A stretch of DNA of 64,000 bases from positions 892,501 through 956,500 of the forward strand of contig NZ_CP022364.1 in assembly GCF_003119115.1 (NCBI RefSeq), in the 5' to 3' direction. The translations under genes were made by a program, and so were the position numbers. Below the pieces are notes generated by a model that did not search any database, was not told where the DNA came from, and saw nothing but the letters and a program-made list of their open reading frames with translations. This stretch comes from Azospirillum sp. TSH58 (GTDB lineage: Bacteria; Pseudomonadota; Alphaproteobacteria; Azospirillales; Azospirillaceae). Shown here one piece after another: positions 1-9,169 of the stretch (the first letter of the stretch is position 1; every line of letters begins with the position of its first letter).

Positions 1-149
1 ATTTCGTCGAAGGGGTCGAGGGCGCGGGCTTCAAGTTCGACAACCCGAACGCGACGGGCAGCTGCGGCTGCGGCAAGTCCTTCTCGGCGGGGCCGGGGGG
101 AAGCTGCTCCTCCGCGCCGTCCGCCGGCGGCTGCGGCACCGCTCACTAA
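1..149 (+). CDS. A-type Fe-S carrier, IscA/HesB family (3' end only)
   Basis: Only the last 48 codons lie in the window; the start is off the left edge. The reading frame begins at base 3 and stops with TAA at 147-149. The visible C-terminus has the A-type carrier signature: a phenylalanine- and asparagine-containing segment followed by SCGCGKSF, whose two cysteines are the family's C-terminal cluster ligands. After this comes a glycine/serine/cysteine-rich tail with two further cysteines, longer than in housekeeping IscA. Proteins of this family carry or deliver Fe-S clusters. Its place 62 bases upstream of nifU, on the same strand, suggests it is the nif-associated copy (often called iscAnif or hesB). 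Family call is firm; role in nitrogenase maturation is inferred from position. Confidence 0.85.
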   Translation, partial: FVEGVEGAGFKFDNPNATGSCGCGKSFSAGPGGSCSSAPSAGGCGTAH

Positions 150-211
150 CCCCGAACACACTCTCCCAACCCGGCAAAATCGGGCCGGTCACGCGGGAAA
201 GGCAAGGCGTC

Positions 212-1129
212 ATGTGGAACTACACCGACAAGGTCAAGGAACACTTCTTCAACCCGAAGAACGCCGGCGCGCTGGATGAAGCGAACGCCGTGGGCGAGGT
301 CGGGTCGATCACCTGCGGCGACGCCCTGAAGCTGATGATGAAGGTCAACCCCGACAGCCAGGTCATCGAGGACGCGAAGTTCCAGACCTTCGGCTGCGGC
401 TCGGCCATCGCGTCCTCGTCGGCGCTGACGGAGATGATCATCGGCAAGACGGTGGACGAGGCGCTGGCCGTCACCAACCGCGACATCGCCGAGTATCTGG
501 GCGGCCTGCCGCCGGAGAAGATGCACTGTTCGGTCATGGGCGCCGAGGCGCTCCGCGCCGCCATCGCCAACTTCAAGGGCGAGGAGTGGGTGGACGACCA
601 CGAGGAAGGCGAGCTGGTCTGCAAGTGCTTCGGCATCGACGCGGCGATGATCGAGCGCGCGGTGACCGTCAACAGCCTGACCACGCTGGAGGAGGTCACC
701 CACTACACCAAGGCCGGCGGCTCCTGCCAGACCTGCCACGAGAAGATCGAGGAGGTGCTGGAGGCCGTGCTCGCCAAGACCGGCGCGCTGGCCCCGCCCA
801 AGTCCCACGCGCCCGGCACGGTCGGGCTGGACGCCATCAAGCCGCTGGCCCCGAAGGCCGAGGCCGCCCCGGCGAAGCTCACGAACGTGCAGCGCATGCA
901 GAAGATCATGGTCGCCATCGAGGAGCTGCGCCCGCAGATCCAGCGCGACGGCGGCGACGTGGAGCTGGTCGACATCGACGGCAAGGACATCTACGTCCGC
1001 CTGACCGGCGCCTGCTCCGGCTGCTCGCAGTCCGCCGGCACCATGATGGGCGTGCAGGCCAAGCTGGTCGAGGCGCTGGGCGAGTTCGTCCGCGTCAAGC
1101 CCGCCTCCCTCCTGCCGGCGGGGGCCTGA
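212..1129 (+). CDS. nifU: NifU, Fe-S cluster scaffold for nitrogenase
   Basis: A 305-residue scaffold on which NifS-derived sulfur and iron are assembled into clusters for nitrogenase. All three classical modules are visible. The IscU-like N-domain has C35, C62 and C106. The central permanent [2Fe-2S] domain has C137, C139, C172 and C175 (CKC and CQTC). The C-terminal Nfu domain has the CSGC pair at C268/C271. Length and cysteine spacing match full-length diazotroph NifU rather than housekeeping IscU. nifS follows after 3 bases, so the two are surely cotranscribed. The upstream gap contains no clear sigma54 promoter, so transcription probably enters from further left. Confidence 0.97.
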   Translation: MWNYTDKVKEHFFNPKNAGALDEANAVGEVGSITCGDALKLMMKVNPDSQVIEDAKFQTFGCGSAIASSSALTEMIIGKTVDEALAVTNRDIAEYLGGLPPEKMHCSVMGAEALRAAIANFKGEEWVDDHEEGELVCKCFGIDAAMIERAVTVNSLTTLEEVTHYTKAGGSCQTCHEKIEEVLEAVLAKTGALAPPKSHAPGTVGLDAIKPLAPKAEAAPAKLTNVQRMQKIMVAIEELRPQIQRDGGDVELVDIDGKDIYVRLTGACSGCSQSAGTMMGVQAKLVEALGEFVRVKPASLLPAGA

Positions 1130-1132
1130 GCC

Positions 1133-2338
1133 ATGACCGCACAGGGCATCTACCTGGACAACAACGCTACCACCCGCGTCGATCCGGAGGTGCTGGCGGA
1201 GATGCTGCCGCTGTTCACCGAGCAGTTCGGCAACCCCTCCTCCATGCACGGCTTCGGCGCCGCGGTGGGCGGCAAGATCGAATGGGCGCGCAAGCAGGTG
1301 CAGGCGCTGCTCGGCGCCGCCCATGACAGCGAGATCGTCTTCACCTCCGGCGGGACGGAGAGCGACAACACCGCCATCCTGTCGGTGCTGGAGGCCTATC
1401 CGAAGAAGAAGAGCATCGTCACCAGCGTGGTCGAGCATCCCGCCGTCCTGGCGCTGTGCGACTATCTGGAGAAGAAGCGCGGCTACACCGTCCACCGCAT
1501 CGGCGTGGACAAGCGGGGCAACCTCGACCTCGACGCCTACAAGGCGGCGCTGGGGCCGGACGTCGCCATCGTCTCGATCATGTGGGCGAACAACGAGACC
1601 GGGACGATCTTCCCGATCGAGGAGCTGGCCCAGCTCGCCAAGGCGGCGGGGGCGGTGTTCCACACCGACGCCGTGCAGGCGGTCGGCAAGATCCCGATGA
1701 CGCTCGCCACCAGCGCGGTGGACATGCTGTCGCTGTCCGGCCACAAGCTGCACGCGCCCAAGGGCATCGGCGCGCTCTACGTCAAGCGCGGCCTGCGCTT
1801 CCGCCCGATGCTGCGCGGCGGCCACCAGGAACGCTCGCGCCGCGCCGGCACGGAGAACGCGCCGGGCATCGTCGGGCTGGGGGCGGCGGCGCAGCTCGCG
1901 CTGATGCACATGACCGACGAGAACACGCGGGTGAAGGCGCTGCGCGACAAGCTGGAGCAGGCCATCCTGGCCGCCGTTCCGAACTGCTTCGTCACCGGCA
2001 ACCCGGACAACCGCCTGCCCAACACCTGCAACGTCGCCTTCGAGTACATCGAAGGCGAGGCGATCCTCCTGCTGCTGAACGAGGCCGGCATCGCCGCCTC
2101 GTCGGGGTCGGCCTGCACCTCCGGGTCGCTGGAGCCGAGCCACGTGATGCGGGCCATGGGCGTGCCCTACACCGCCGCCCACGGCGCCACCCGCTTCTCC
2201 CTGTCGCGCGAGACGACCGAGGAGGAGATCGACCGGGTGATCGCGGTGGTCCCCGACATCATCGCGAAGCTGCGCTCGCTGTCGCCCTACTGGTCGCAGG
2301 CGGGCGCGCCGAAGGAGTTCGCACCGGTCTATTCGTAA
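1133..2338 (+). CDS. nifS: NifS, cysteine desulfurase
   Basis: A PLP enzyme (401 residues) that takes sulfur from L-cysteine as an enzyme persulfide and hands it to NifU. Fold-type I aminotransferase class V features are clear: the N-terminal YLDNNATT motif, the PLP lysine K205 in [10 protein letters not shown], and the catalytic cysteine C328 in the loop SSGSACTSG, the short-loop form typical of NifS/IscS. The ATG lies 3 bases after the nifU stop. Its partner NifU is directly upstream, and the 244-base gap downstream before nifV is largely filled by a GC-rich palindromic repeat. Confidence 0.97.
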   Translation: MTAQGIYLDNNATTRVDPEVLAEMLPLFTEQFGNPSSMHGFGAAVGGKIEWARKQVQALLGAAHDSEIVFTSGGTESDNTAILSVLEAYPKKKSIVTSVVEHPAVLALCDYLEKKRGYTVHRIGVDKRGNLDLDAYKAALGPDVAIVSIMWANNETGTIFPIEELAQLAKAAGAVFHTDAVQAVGKIPMTLATSAVDMLSLSGHKLHAPKGIGALYVKRGLRFRPMLRGGHQERSRRAGTENAPGIVGLGAAAQLALMHMTDENTRVKALRDKLEQAILAAVPNCFVTGNPDNRLPNTCNVAFEYIEGEAILLLLNEAGIAASSGSACTSGSLEPSHVMRAMGVPYTAAHGATRFSLSRETTEEEIDRVIAVVPDIIAKLRSLSPYWSQAGAPKEFAPVYS

Positions 2339-2447
2339 CACCGAGATCGCAGGCCGGGCCGGGCCCGCGCTCCGGCAACCCGCCCGACGACACCCGCCGG
2401 GACGCGGTTCCCCGGCCCGGTCTGCGACACACCACCCTGGCACCGTT

Positions 2448-2549
2448 GCCCCCACCCTACCCCTCCCCCGCTGGGCGGGGGAGGGAATCAAGGCCCTCCC
2501 CTGCGAAGCGGGGGAGGGAGGGGACCCACGACGTGGGGAGGGTGGGGGC
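2448..2549. repeat. GC-rich palindromic intergenic repeat, copy 1
   Basis: An imperfect palindrome of about 102 bases between nifS and nifV. Its ends are an exact 11-base inverted repeat (gcccccaccct at 2448-2458 and agggtgggggc at 2539-2549). Inside are two shorter hairpins built from cccctccccc/gggggagg-type tracts joined by a short spacer (gaatcaagg). Two related copies occur at about 31935-32056 and 63205-63288. It may form a strong RNA structure that separates nifS from nifV expression or stabilises an mRNA end; no coding potential is visible. Confidence 0.7.
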
Positions 2550-2582
2550 AATCACCGCGACGCATTCGCAGAGGCTCACGTC

Positions 2583-3728
2583 ATGCCGATGGCCGGTTCC
2601 ACCATCATCAACGACACGACGCTGCGCGACGGGGAGCAGACGGCGGGGGTCGCCTTCACGCTCGACGAGAAGATCGCCATCGCCCGCGCGCTCGACGGGG
2701 CCGGCGTCCCGGAACTTGAGATCGGCATCCCCGCCATGGGGCCGGAGGAGCGCGAGGGCATCCGCGCCGTCGCCGCGCTGGGGCTGAAGGCCCGGCTGAT
2801 GGTGTGGTGCCGCATGCACGACACCGACCTGAAGGCGGCGCTGGACTGCAACGTCGGCACCGTCAACCTGTCGATGCCCGTCTCCGACATCCACATCACC
2901 AAGAAGCTCAAGCGCAGCCGCGCCTGGGCCCTGGCGGAAATCGAACGCAAGGTCAAGACCGCCCGCGACCACGGGCTTGAGGTCAGCCTGGGCGGCGAGG
3001 ACTCCTCGCGCGCCGACATGGATTTCCTGATCGCGGCGGCGACCGTGGCGCAGGAGGCCGGCGCCCGCCGCTTCCGCTTCGCCGACACGCTGGGCGTGCT
3101 CGACCCCTTCCAGACGCGCGCCTGCATCGAGCGGCTGCGCCGGGCCACCGACCTGGAGATCGAGATCCACGCCCACGACGACCTCGGCCTCGCCAACGCC
3201 AATTCGCTGGCCGCCGTGCTGGGCGGGGCGACCCACGTCAACACCACCGTCAACGGCCTGGGCGAGCGTGCCGGCAACGCCCCGCTGGAGGAGGTGGTGG
3301 TGTCGCTGAAGGTGCTCTACGGCCAGGACTGCGGTGTGGACACCCGCGCGCTGGGGGCGATCTCCGACCTCGTGGAGCGCGCCTCCAACCGGCCGGTGGC
3401 GGTCAACAAGTCCATCGTCGGCGACGCCGTCTTCACGCACGAGGCCGGCATCCATGTCGACGGGCTGCTGCGCGACCGCGCGACCTACCAGAATTTCGAC
3501 CCCGCCGAGGTGGGGCGCGAACACCGCATCGTGCTGGGCAAGCATTCCGGCACGGCGGGGGTGAAGATGGCCTACGGCCAGCTCGGCATCGCCTGCGACG
3601 ACGCCACCGCCCAGGCGGTTCTGCCGCGGGTCCGGGCGCTCGCCACCCGCGCCAAGCGCGCCCCGACGGCGGAGGAGTTGCGCGCCTTCCACGACGACGC
3701 CACGCGCTGGAGCGCCGTCTCCTCGTGA
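2583..3728 (+). CDS. nifV: NifV, homocitrate synthase
   Basis: Condenses acetyl-CoA with 2-oxoglutarate to homocitrate, the organic ligand of the iron-molybdenum cofactor. The 381-residue protein shows the DRE-TIM metallolyase signature near the N-terminus ([10 protein letters not shown], residues 9-18, with the catalytic R and D), the metal-binding [12 protein letters not shown] block, the [14 protein letters not shown] block, and the [11 protein letters not shown] segment. A second ATG two codons in (MAGST) is an equally possible start. The gene stands downstream of nifUS behind a palindromic repeat and is followed by a cysE-like gene 13 bases on. Function is assigned by family and nif context; 2-isopropylmalate synthase is the main look-alike but is usually longer. 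Confidence 0.95.
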   Translation: MPMAGSTIINDTTLRDGEQTAGVAFTLDEKIAIARALDGAGVPELEIGIPAMGPEEREGIRAVAALGLKARLMVWCRMHDTDLKAALDCNVGTVNLSMPVSDIHITKKLKRSRAWALAEIERKVKTARDHGLEVSLGGEDSSRADMDFLIAAATVAQEAGARRFRFADTLGVLDPFQTRACIERLRRATDLEIEIHAHDDLGLANANSLAAVLGGATHVNTTVNGLGERAGNAPLEEVVVSLKVLYGQDCGVDTRALGAISDLVERASNRPVAVNKSIVGDAVFTHEAGIHVDGLLRDRATYQNFDPAEVGREHRIVLGKHSGTAGVKMAYGQLGIACDDATAQAVLPRVRALATRAKRAPTAEELRAFHDDATRWSAVSS

Positions 3729-3741
3729 TCCGGAGGACCCC

Positions 3742-4665
3742 ATGGCCGCGATCGACGCCCACCCGGACCTCACCATGACGGAGACCAGCCTCTGGCGTCT
3801 GCTGCGCGAGGACGTCGCCTGCGTCTTCGACCGCGACCCGGCGGCGCGCAACGTCTTCGACGTGCTGACCTGCTACCCCGGCATCCACGCGCTGGTGGTC
3901 CACCGGCTGTCCAACGCCGCGTGGCGGCGGGGGCTGCGCTGGCCGGCGCGCTTCCTGTCCTATCTGGCCCGCGCGCTGACCAACATCGACATCCACCCCG
4001 GCGCCACCATCGGCCGCCGCTTCTTCATCGACCACGGGGCCGGCGTCGTCATCGGCGAAACGGCGGAGGTCGGCGACGACGTGACGCTCTACCACGGCGT
4101 GACCCTGGGCGGCACCTCCTGGACCAAGGGCAAGCGCCACCCGACGCTCGGCGACGGCGTGCTGGTCGGGTCCGGGGCCAAGATCCTGGGGCCGATCACC
4201 GTCGGCGCCCACTGCCGCGTCGGCGCCAACTCCGTGGTGACCAAGGACGTGCCGGAGGGCATGACGGTGGTCGGCATCCCCGGCCGCGTCGTCCGTCCGG
4301 ACGCCCAGCGCCGGCTGGCCGCCCACGGCATCGACCTCGACCATCACCTGATGCCCGACCCGGTCGGCAAGGCCATCGCCTGCCTGATCGACCACATCAA
4401 CCGCATCGAGGCCCGGCTGGAGGCCCACGCGGCGGAGGAGGCCACGCGCGCCGCCCCGCTCCATCCCGCCCCACCGCTGAGCGCCATCCGGCTGGACGAC
4501 CTGCCGCTCGACGGCATCGTCTGCCGGAGCTGCGGCAACCTGTGCGACCAGGACGCCTGCGGCGACCGCAACCACGATCACCACGACACCGGCCACCACG
4601 ACACCGGCCACCACGACGCCGGCCACCACGACACCGGCGCCCGCGCCGATCATTACGTCATCTGA
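3742..4665 (+). CDS. cysE: Serine O-acetyltransferase with Cys4/His-rich C-terminal tail
   Basis: Makes O-acetylserine, the precursor of cysteine and so of sulfur for NifS. The left-handed beta-helix repeats of the family occupy roughly residues 70-200 ([18 protein letters not shown], then [27 protein letters not shown]). A serine acetyltransferase is normally about 200-270 residues; this one is 307 because of an added tail. The tail has four cysteines (C261, C264, C268, C273; spacing C-x2-C-x3-C-x4-C) and then a histidine/aspartate run made of four HHD(T/A)G units, encoded by a 15-base tandem repeat. That looks metal-binding. The gene sits between nifV and nifW, implying a nif-dedicated isoenzyme that raises cysteine supply under N2 fixation. 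Confidence 0.92.
   Translation: MAAIDAHPDLTMTETSLWRLLREDVACVFDRDPAARNVFDVLTCYPGIHALVVHRLSNAAWRRGLRWPARFLSYLARALTNIDIHPGATIGRRFFIDHGAGVVIGETAEVGDDVTLYHGVTLGGTSWTKGKRHPTLGDGVLVGSGAKILGPITVGAHCRVGANSVVTKDVPEGMTVVGIPGRVVRPDAQRRLAAHGIDLDHHLMPDPVGKAIACLIDHINRIEARLEAHAAEEATRAAPLHPAPPLSAIRLDDLPLDGIVCRSCGNLCDQDACGDRNHDHHDTGHHDTGHHDAGHHDTGARADHYVI
4579..4638 (+). repeat. Four 15-base tandem repeats inside cysE
   Basis: Four head-to-tail copies of caccacgacaccggc (the third copy has one change, aca to gcc-type) run in frame through the end of the acetyltransferase gene and encode the repeated HHDTG unit. Repeats of this kind can gain or lose units by slippage while keeping the frame, so tail length may vary between strains. 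Confidence 0.9.
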
Positions 4666-4682
4666 AGGGAAAGGACCCCGCC

Positions 4683-5006
4683 ATGAGCTTCAAGGACGAT
4701 CTGGAGGATCTGGAGACCGCGGAGGACTTCCTGCGCTTCCTCGGCGTCACCTACGAACAGCGCGTGGTCAACGTGAACCGCCTGCACATCCTGCAGCGCT
4801 TCCATGACTATCTGTCCGCCGACACCGGCATGGAGGGGCTGGACGACGAAGGCATGGCCGCCCGCTACGGCGCCCATCTGGAGCGCGCCTACCAGGACTT
4901 CGTGGTGTCCAACGCGATCGCCGAGAAGACCTTCAAGGTCCACCAGGATGAGGCCAAGCGGATGGCCGACCGCTTCGTCCCGCTGGACTCCCTGCTGCCG
5001 ACCTGA
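4683..5006 (+). CDS. nifW: NifW, nitrogenase-stabilising protein
   Basis: A small (107 residues), acidic, soluble protein that protects or helps mature the MoFe protein, particularly against oxygen. The whole protein reads as NifW: an N-terminal ETAEDFLRFLGV segment, then VVNVNRLHILQRFHDY, and a C-terminal half rich in Y, F, K and D ending FVPLDSLLPT. The ATG at 4683 follows an AAGGGAAAGGA ribosome-binding region and lies 17 bases after the cysE stop, so it appears to be in the nifV-cysE-nifW transcription unit. It is the last gene before the fixA promoter region. Confidence 0.93.
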   Translation: MSFKDDLEDLETAEDFLRFLGVTYEQRVVNVNRLHILQRFHDYLSADTGMEGLDDEGMAARYGAHLERAYQDFVVSNAIAEKTFKVHQDEAKRMADRFVPLDSLLPT

Positions 5007-5119
5007 CCCGTTCCATCCGTCGATCCCAGGACGGCCCGCGGACCCGCCCCCGGCGAGCGTCCGCGGGCCGTTGCGCTTTCCGGCCGTCCTCCGCGCCCTG
5101 TGCCGGCGGTTGTCGGGTT

Positions 5120-5135
5120 TGTCCGGTAGGCGACA
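5120..5135 (+). promoter_or_regulatory. NifA upstream activator site 1 of fixABCX
   Basis: Exact TGT-N10-ACA consensus (TGT at 5120-5122, ACA at 5133-5135), about 150 bases upstream of the -24 element. NifA binds such sites to activate sigma54 RNA polymerase. Confidence 0.7.
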
Positions 5136-5183
5136 GAGGCCGGACCGGGTCGGGGAGTCGGTCCGGGCGCGACGGAAGCCCCC

Positions 5184-5199
5184 TGTTGAGAAGCCGACA
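5184..5199 (+). promoter_or_regulatory. NifA upstream activator site 2 of fixABCX
   Basis: Exact TGT-N10-ACA (TGT 5184-5186, ACA 5197-5199), 85-100 bases upstream of the sigma54 element, the usual distance for NifA sites. Confidence 0.8.
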
Positions 5200-5210
5200 C
5201 GTCCGTTCTT

Positions 5211-5226
5211 TGTCGTTTTTGCGACA
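5211..5226 (+). promoter_or_regulatory. NifA upstream activator site 3 of fixABCX
   Basis: Exact TGT-N10-ACA (TGT 5211-5213, ACA 5224-5226). The half-sites are extended (tgtcg ... cgaca), giving a better dyad than the other two. Its centre is 27 bases from that of site 2, about 2.5 helical turns. Confidence 0.8.
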
Positions 5227-5244
5227 ATCTCTCAACTGCCACAA

Positions 5245-5257
5245 AATCAATACATTC
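5245..5257 (+). promoter_or_regulatory. Candidate IHF site in the fixA promoter
   Basis: aatcaatacattc matches the IHF consensus WATCAANNNNTTR at all but the last position. It lies between the NifA sites and the -24/-12 element, exactly where IHF bends DNA in nif promoters. The flanking DNA is AT-richer than the surroundings. Confidence 0.55.
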
Positions 5258-5283
5258 CAACAACTTACCGCACCGCGCAAATC

Positions 5284-5298
5284 TGGCACGCCGCTTGC
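5284..5298 (+). promoter_or_regulatory. Sigma54 (-24/-12) promoter of fixABCX
   Basis: tggcac-N5-ttgc with exactly ten bases between the invariant GG (5285-5286) and GC (5297-5298), an essentially perfect RpoN promoter. Transcription should start near 5310, giving a leader of about 44 bases before fixA. Combined with three NifA sites and an IHF-like site, it makes fixABCX a nitrogen-fixation-regulated operon. Confidence 0.93.
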
Positions 5299-5353
5299 TG
5301 ATAGGGGCACAGCCACGCCGCGCGACAGGCGGCGGAATGTCAAGGAGACCGGG

Positions 5354-6205
5354 ATGCACATCGTTGTCTGTATCAAACAGGTGCCCGACAGCGCCCAGAT
5401 CCGCATCCACCCCGTGACGAACACGATCATGCGTCAGGGCGTCCCGGCCATCATCAACCCCTTCGACCTCTTCTCGCTGGAGGAGGCGCTGCGGATCAAG
5501 GACAAGGTCGGCGCCCGCGTCACCGTCCTGACCATGGGGCCGCCGATGGCCGAAACCTCGCTGCGCAAGGCGCTGTCGCTGGGCGCCGACGACGCGGTGC
5601 TGCTGACCGACCGCAAGTTCGCGGGGTCGGACACGCTGGCGACCTCCTACGCCCTGACCTCCGCCATCAAGAAGCTGTCGGAGGAGCAGACGGTCGATCT
5701 CGTCTTCTGCGGCAAGCAGACGGTGGACGGCGACACCGCGCAGGTCGGTCCGGGCATCGCCACGCGGCTGGGCTTCCAGCAGCTCACCTACATCTCGAAG
5801 ATCGAATCGATCGACCAGGACGCCAGGGAGATCGTCGTGCACCGCCGCTCCGAAGGCGGCGTGCAGGTGCTGAAGACCGCCCTGCCCTGCATGATCACGA
5901 TGCTGGAAGGCACGAACACCATCCGCTTCGGCAAGATGGACGACATGTTCCGCGCCGCCCGCTACGGCCTGAAGACCTGGAGCAAGGACACCACCGGCGC
6001 CGAAGAGACGAAGGTCGGGCTGAAGGGCTCGCCCACCGTCGTGTCGAAGGTCTTCGTGCCGAAGCCGCGCGCCCAGAAGGCGACCATGGTCGAGGCCGAG
6101 GCCCCCAGCGCCGAAGCCCAGGCGGCGGCCGCGGTCGATGCCATCTTCGGCGCCCAGCCGAAACTCGCCGACGAGCTGCTCGCCCGCGCCGCCGCCGGCC
6201 TCTGA
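5354..6205 (+). CDS. fixA: FixA, electron transfer flavoprotein beta subunit
   Basis: Beta subunit (283 residues) of the FixAB electron-transfer flavoprotein, which with FixCX oxidises NADH and bifurcates electrons to quinone and to a low-potential ferredoxin/flavodoxin feeding nitrogenase. The ETF-beta fold is evident: N-terminal VVCIKQVPDSAQI, the core FCGKQTVDGDTAQVGPGIA (AMP/FAD-binding region) and LPCMITMLEGTNTIR. The ATG at 5354 is preceded by a strong AAGGAG at 5342-5347; upstream in-frame codons lie in the promoter and are not used. First gene of fixABCX. Confidence 0.96.
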   Translation: MHIVVCIKQVPDSAQIRIHPVTNTIMRQGVPAIINPFDLFSLEEALRIKDKVGARVTVLTMGPPMAETSLRKALSLGADDAVLLTDRKFAGSDTLATSYALTSAIKKLSEEQTVDLVFCGKQTVDGDTAQVGPGIATRLGFQQLTYISKIESIDQDAREIVVHRRSEGGVQVLKTALPCMITMLEGTNTIRFGKMDDMFRAARYGLKTWSKDTTGAEETKVGLKGSPTVVSKVFVPKPRAQKATMVEAEAPSAEAQAAAAVDAIFGAQPKLADELLARAAAGL

Positions 6206-6259
6206 CGCGCTGGCCTTTGACGCGCCGTTCCTGACGAATCCTCCGCCGGAGACATCCCG

Positions 6260-7339
6260 ATGAGCGAACCAAGCAAGCCGCAGGGACGCAAGTTCCAACT
6301 GCCCGAGCACCTGAAGGAATACAAGGGCATCTGGGTGATCGTGGAGCAGGAGCGCGGCTCCGTCCATTCCGTGTCGTGGGAGCTGGTGGGCGAGGCCCGC
6401 AAGCTCGCCGACAAGCTGGGGGTCGAGGTAGGGGCCGTGGTGCTGGGCGCCGACAGCCCGGAACTCAACGCCATCTGCGGCGACGCCTTCACCTACGGCG
6501 CCGACGTCGTCTACAAGGTGACCGACCCGGTCCTGGCCGACTACCGCACCGATCCCTACACGCGGGTGATGACCGACGTGGTCAACACCTACAAGCCGGA
6601 GATCGTTCTGCTGGGCGCCACCACGCTGGGCCGCGACCTCGCCGGCGCCATCGCCACCACGCTCGCCACCGGCCTGACCGCCGACTGCACCGAGCTGGAC
6701 ATCTACATGGACAACCGGTCGCTGGCGGCCACCCGCCCGACCTTCGGCGGCACGCTGCTGTGCACCATCCAGACGCTGGCCTACCGGCCGCAGATGGCCA
6801 CGGTGCGCCCGCGCGTGATGTCGATGCCCGACCGCGACGACAGCCGCACCGGCCGCGTGGTCGAGGTGTTCCCGACGCTGCGCGAGGACGACGTCATCAC
6901 CAAGGTGCTGAGCTTCATCGCCGACCGCGAACAGAACGAGGCGCAGCTTGCCTTCGCCGACATCATCGTCGCGGCGGGCAAGGGGCTGGGCAAGCCGGAG
7001 AACCTGAAGCTGGTCTTCGACCTCGCCAAGGTTCTGGGCGGCGAGGTCGGGGTGACCCGCCCGCTGGTCCAGGCCGGCTGGACCGGCTTCGACCGGCAGG
7101 TCGGGCAGACCGGCAAGACGGTGCGCCCGAAGCTCTACATCGCCGCCGGCATCTCCGGCGCCATCCAGCACCGGGTCGGCATGGAGAAGTCCGACCTGAT
7201 CCTGGCCATCAACACCGACCCCAACGCGCCGATTTTCGACTTCGCCCATCTCGGGCTGGTCGGCGACGCGCTGACCATCCTGCCGGCCCTGACCGACGCT
7301 TTCGGCAAGCGCCTGTCGGTCAACCGGCTGGCCGGCTAA
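6260..7339 (+). CDS. fixB: FixB, electron transfer flavoprotein alpha subunit
   Basis: Alpha subunit (359 residues) of the Fix electron-transfer flavoprotein. The N-domain begins at [12 protein letters not shown] after a short leader; the C-terminal FAD-binding domain is clear from [23 protein letters not shown] and [17 protein letters not shown], ending with [10 protein letters not shown] and [12 protein letters not shown]. It follows fixA by 54 bases and precedes fixC by 29, all within the NifA-controlled operon. It pairs with FixA to form the heterodimer that holds the bifurcating flavin. Confidence 0.96.
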   Translation: MSEPSKPQGRKFQLPEHLKEYKGIWVIVEQERGSVHSVSWELVGEARKLADKLGVEVGAVVLGADSPELNAICGDAFTYGADVVYKVTDPVLADYRTDPYTRVMTDVVNTYKPEIVLLGATTLGRDLAGAIATTLATGLTADCTELDIYMDNRSLAATRPTFGGTLLCTIQTLAYRPQMATVRPRVMSMPDRDDSRTGRVVEVFPTLREDDVITKVLSFIADREQNEAQLAFADIIVAAGKGLGKPENLKLVFDLAKVLGGEVGVTRPLVQAGWTGFDRQVGQTGKTVRPKLYIAAGISGAIQHRVGMEKSDLILAINTDPNAPIFDFAHLGLVGDALTILPALTDAFGKRLSVNRLAG

Positions 7340-7368
7340 GCAACCGGACGATAAGGAGCCAACAGGAC

Positions 7369-8670
7369 ATGGTCGAAAAGTTCGACGCCATCGTCATCGG
7401 TGCCGGCCCGTCCGGCAACGCGGCGGCCTACACGCTGGCCAAGCAGGGCCTCAACGTTCTTCAGCTCGAGCGCGGGGAGTATCCCGGCGCCAAGAACGTC
7501 CAGGGCGGCATCATGTACGCCGCCGAGCTGGAGAAGATCATCCCGGACTTCCGCGAGGATTGCCCGACCGAGCGCCACATCATCGAACAGCGCATCTGGC
7601 TGCTCGGCGACGACAACTATATCGGCACCAACTACCGGTCGGACGCCTTCAACAGCGACAAGCCGAACCGCTACACGATCATCCGCGCCAACATCGACAA
7701 GTGGTTCTCCGAGAAGATCCGCGAGGCCGGCGGCCTGCAGATCTGCGAGACCACGGTGACGGAGCTGATCCGCGACGCGTCCGGCAAGGTCATCGGCGTG
7801 CGCACCGACCGCGAGGGCGGCGAGATCCACGCCGACGTGGTCATCATGGCCGACGGCGTGAACGCCCTGCTGGCCCGCCGCACCGGCTTCCAGCAGGAGC
7901 TGGCGCCGCAGAACGTCGCGCTGGCGGTCAAGGAGATCCTGTTCATCGATCCCGAGCTGATCCAGCAGCGCTTCGGCCTGAAGGACGAAGAGGGCGTGGT
8001 CATCGAGATCATGGGCAAGGTGACCAAGGGCATGGTCGGCACGGCGTTCCTCTACACCAACAAGGAATCGCTGACGATCGGCATCGGCTGCCTGATCTCC
8101 GACTTCAAGGAGGGCGCCATCCCGCCCTACAAGATGCTGGAGGACCTGAAGAACCACCCCGTCATCAAGCCGCTGATCGAAGGGGCGGAGATGAAGGAAT
8201 ACGCCGCCCACATGATCCCCGAGGGCGGCTACAAGGCGGTTCCGCAGCTCTACGGCGACGGCTGGATGGTGGTCGGCGACGCCGCCCACTTCAACAACGC
8301 CGCCCACCGCGAGGGCTCCAACCTCGCCATGGCGTCGGGCCGCATGGCGGCCGAGACGGTGATCGAGCTGAAGCAGGCCGGCAAGCCCTTCAACGCCGCC
8401 AACCTCGCCGCCTACAAGAAGAAGCTGGACGACAGCTTCATCATGAAGGACCTGAAGAAGTACCGGAACCTGCCGGGCATCATGCACGAGAACAAGCAGT
8501 TCTTCGGCGCCTATCCCGACACGCTGACCGCCGCCGCCCACAGCTGGTTCACCGTGGACAGCGTGGACAAGAAGACGAAGGAGAAGGAGATCATGAAGTC
8601 CTTCGTCAAGAAGCGCTCGATCATGGGTCTGGTCGGCGACGCAATCAAGCTGGTGAGGGCCGTGCGATGA
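7369..8670 (+). CDS. fixC: FixC, flavoprotein-quinone oxidoreductase
   Basis: A 433-residue flavoprotein related to ETF-ubiquinone oxidoreductase; it takes the high-potential electron from FixAB and passes it to quinone. The N-terminus has the Rossmann FAD motif (VIGAGPSGNAAAYTLA, from about residue 9), followed by ERGEYPGAKNVQGG. The second FAD motif, DGWMVVGDAAHFNNAAHREG, is near residue 300. The ATG at 7369 follows AAGGAG at 7353-7358. Its last four bases (ATGA) overlap the start of fixX, so the two are translationally coupled, consistent with a FixCX complex. Confidence 0.96.
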   Translation: MVEKFDAIVIGAGPSGNAAAYTLAKQGLNVLQLERGEYPGAKNVQGGIMYAAELEKIIPDFREDCPTERHIIEQRIWLLGDDNYIGTNYRSDAFNSDKPNRYTIIRANIDKWFSEKIREAGGLQICETTVTELIRDASGKVIGVRTDREGGEIHADVVIMADGVNALLARRTGFQQELAPQNVALAVKEILFIDPELIQQRFGLKDEEGVVIEIMGKVTKGMVGTAFLYTNKESLTIGIGCLISDFKEGAIPPYKMLEDLKNHPVIKPLIEGAEMKEYAAHMIPEGGYKAVPQLYGDGWMVVGDAAHFNNAAHREGSNLAMASGRMAAETVIELKQAGKPFNAANLAAYKKKLDDSFIMKDLKKYRNLPGIMHENKQFFGAYPDTLTAAAHSWFTVDSVDKKTKEKEIMKSFVKKRSIMGLVGDAIKLVRAVR

Positions 8671-8960
8671 GCATCGTGGTCAAGATCGAAGAGAAGCTGT
8701 ACCAGAACCGCTACATCGTGGACGAGAGCCGGCCGCACATCCAGATCCGCAACGACGCGGTCTGCAAGTCCTGCGAGTCCCAGGCCTGCACCGTCTGCTG
8801 CCCGGCGGCCTGCTACAGCAAGAACGAGACGGGCAGCGTGACGCTGGCCACCGACGGTTGCCTGGAATGCGGCACCTGCCGCGTCGTCTGCCAGGACAAG
8901 GAAAATATTCAGTGGGACTACCCGCGGGGCGGCTACGGCATCAGTTATAAGTTTGGTTGA
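8667..8960 (+). CDS. fixX: FixX, ferredoxin-like protein
   Basis: A 97-residue ferredoxin-like subunit that forms a membrane-associated complex with FixC. Cysteines occur in two groups: CKSCESQACTVCCPAAC in the first half and CLECGTCRVVC in the second, enough for one or two [4Fe-4S] clusters as in other FixX proteins. The start overlaps the fixC stop (ATGA). A hairpin with a T-run about 75 bases downstream ends the operon. Confidence 0.95.
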   Translation: MSIVVKIEEKLYQNRYIVDESRPHIQIRNDAVCKSCESQACTVCCPAACYSKNETGSVTLATDGCLECGTCRVVCQDKENIQWDYPRGGYGISYKFG

Positions 8961-9033
8961 GGAACGCACCGGCGGTCCTACGGCCTACGCCGCTGGTCCG
9001 CCGGTCGTCTCCCTCTCCTATCCGCCATGACTG

Positions 9034-9069
9034 AAACCCCTTCCCGCCCCGCGGGGAGGGGTTTTCTTC
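9034..9069 (+). terminator. Intrinsic terminator of fixABCX
   Basis: An imperfect GC-rich hairpin (aaccccttccc / ggggaggggtt around a short loop) followed by ttttctt. It is the first T-tailed hairpin after fixX. Confidence 0.7.
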
Positions 9070-9169
9070 GTCGCGCCCATCCGAATTTTCAGCCGCCCGG
9101 CGGATGCGGACGTGATGGACGCTGCACATATCCGTTGTATCGAGACCCGCGGAACGAGGGAGACGGAAC

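Noticed and set aside
2438..2450. tggcaccgttgc upstream of nifV, looking like a sigma54 promoter
   Set aside because: The spacing between GG and GC is seven bases instead of ten, and no TGT-N10-ACA activator site was found in the gap.
146..2551. A long open frame (about 800 codons) antisense to nifU and nifS
   Set aside because: In GC-rich DNA the strand opposite a gene is often open for long stretches. The translation is rich in R, G, H, Q and V with no motif, and nifU/nifS are certain on the other strand.
4579..4638. Tandem repeat that might suggest a CRISPR-like array
   Set aside because: Units are directly adjacent with no spacers and encode an in-frame histidine-rich protein tail.
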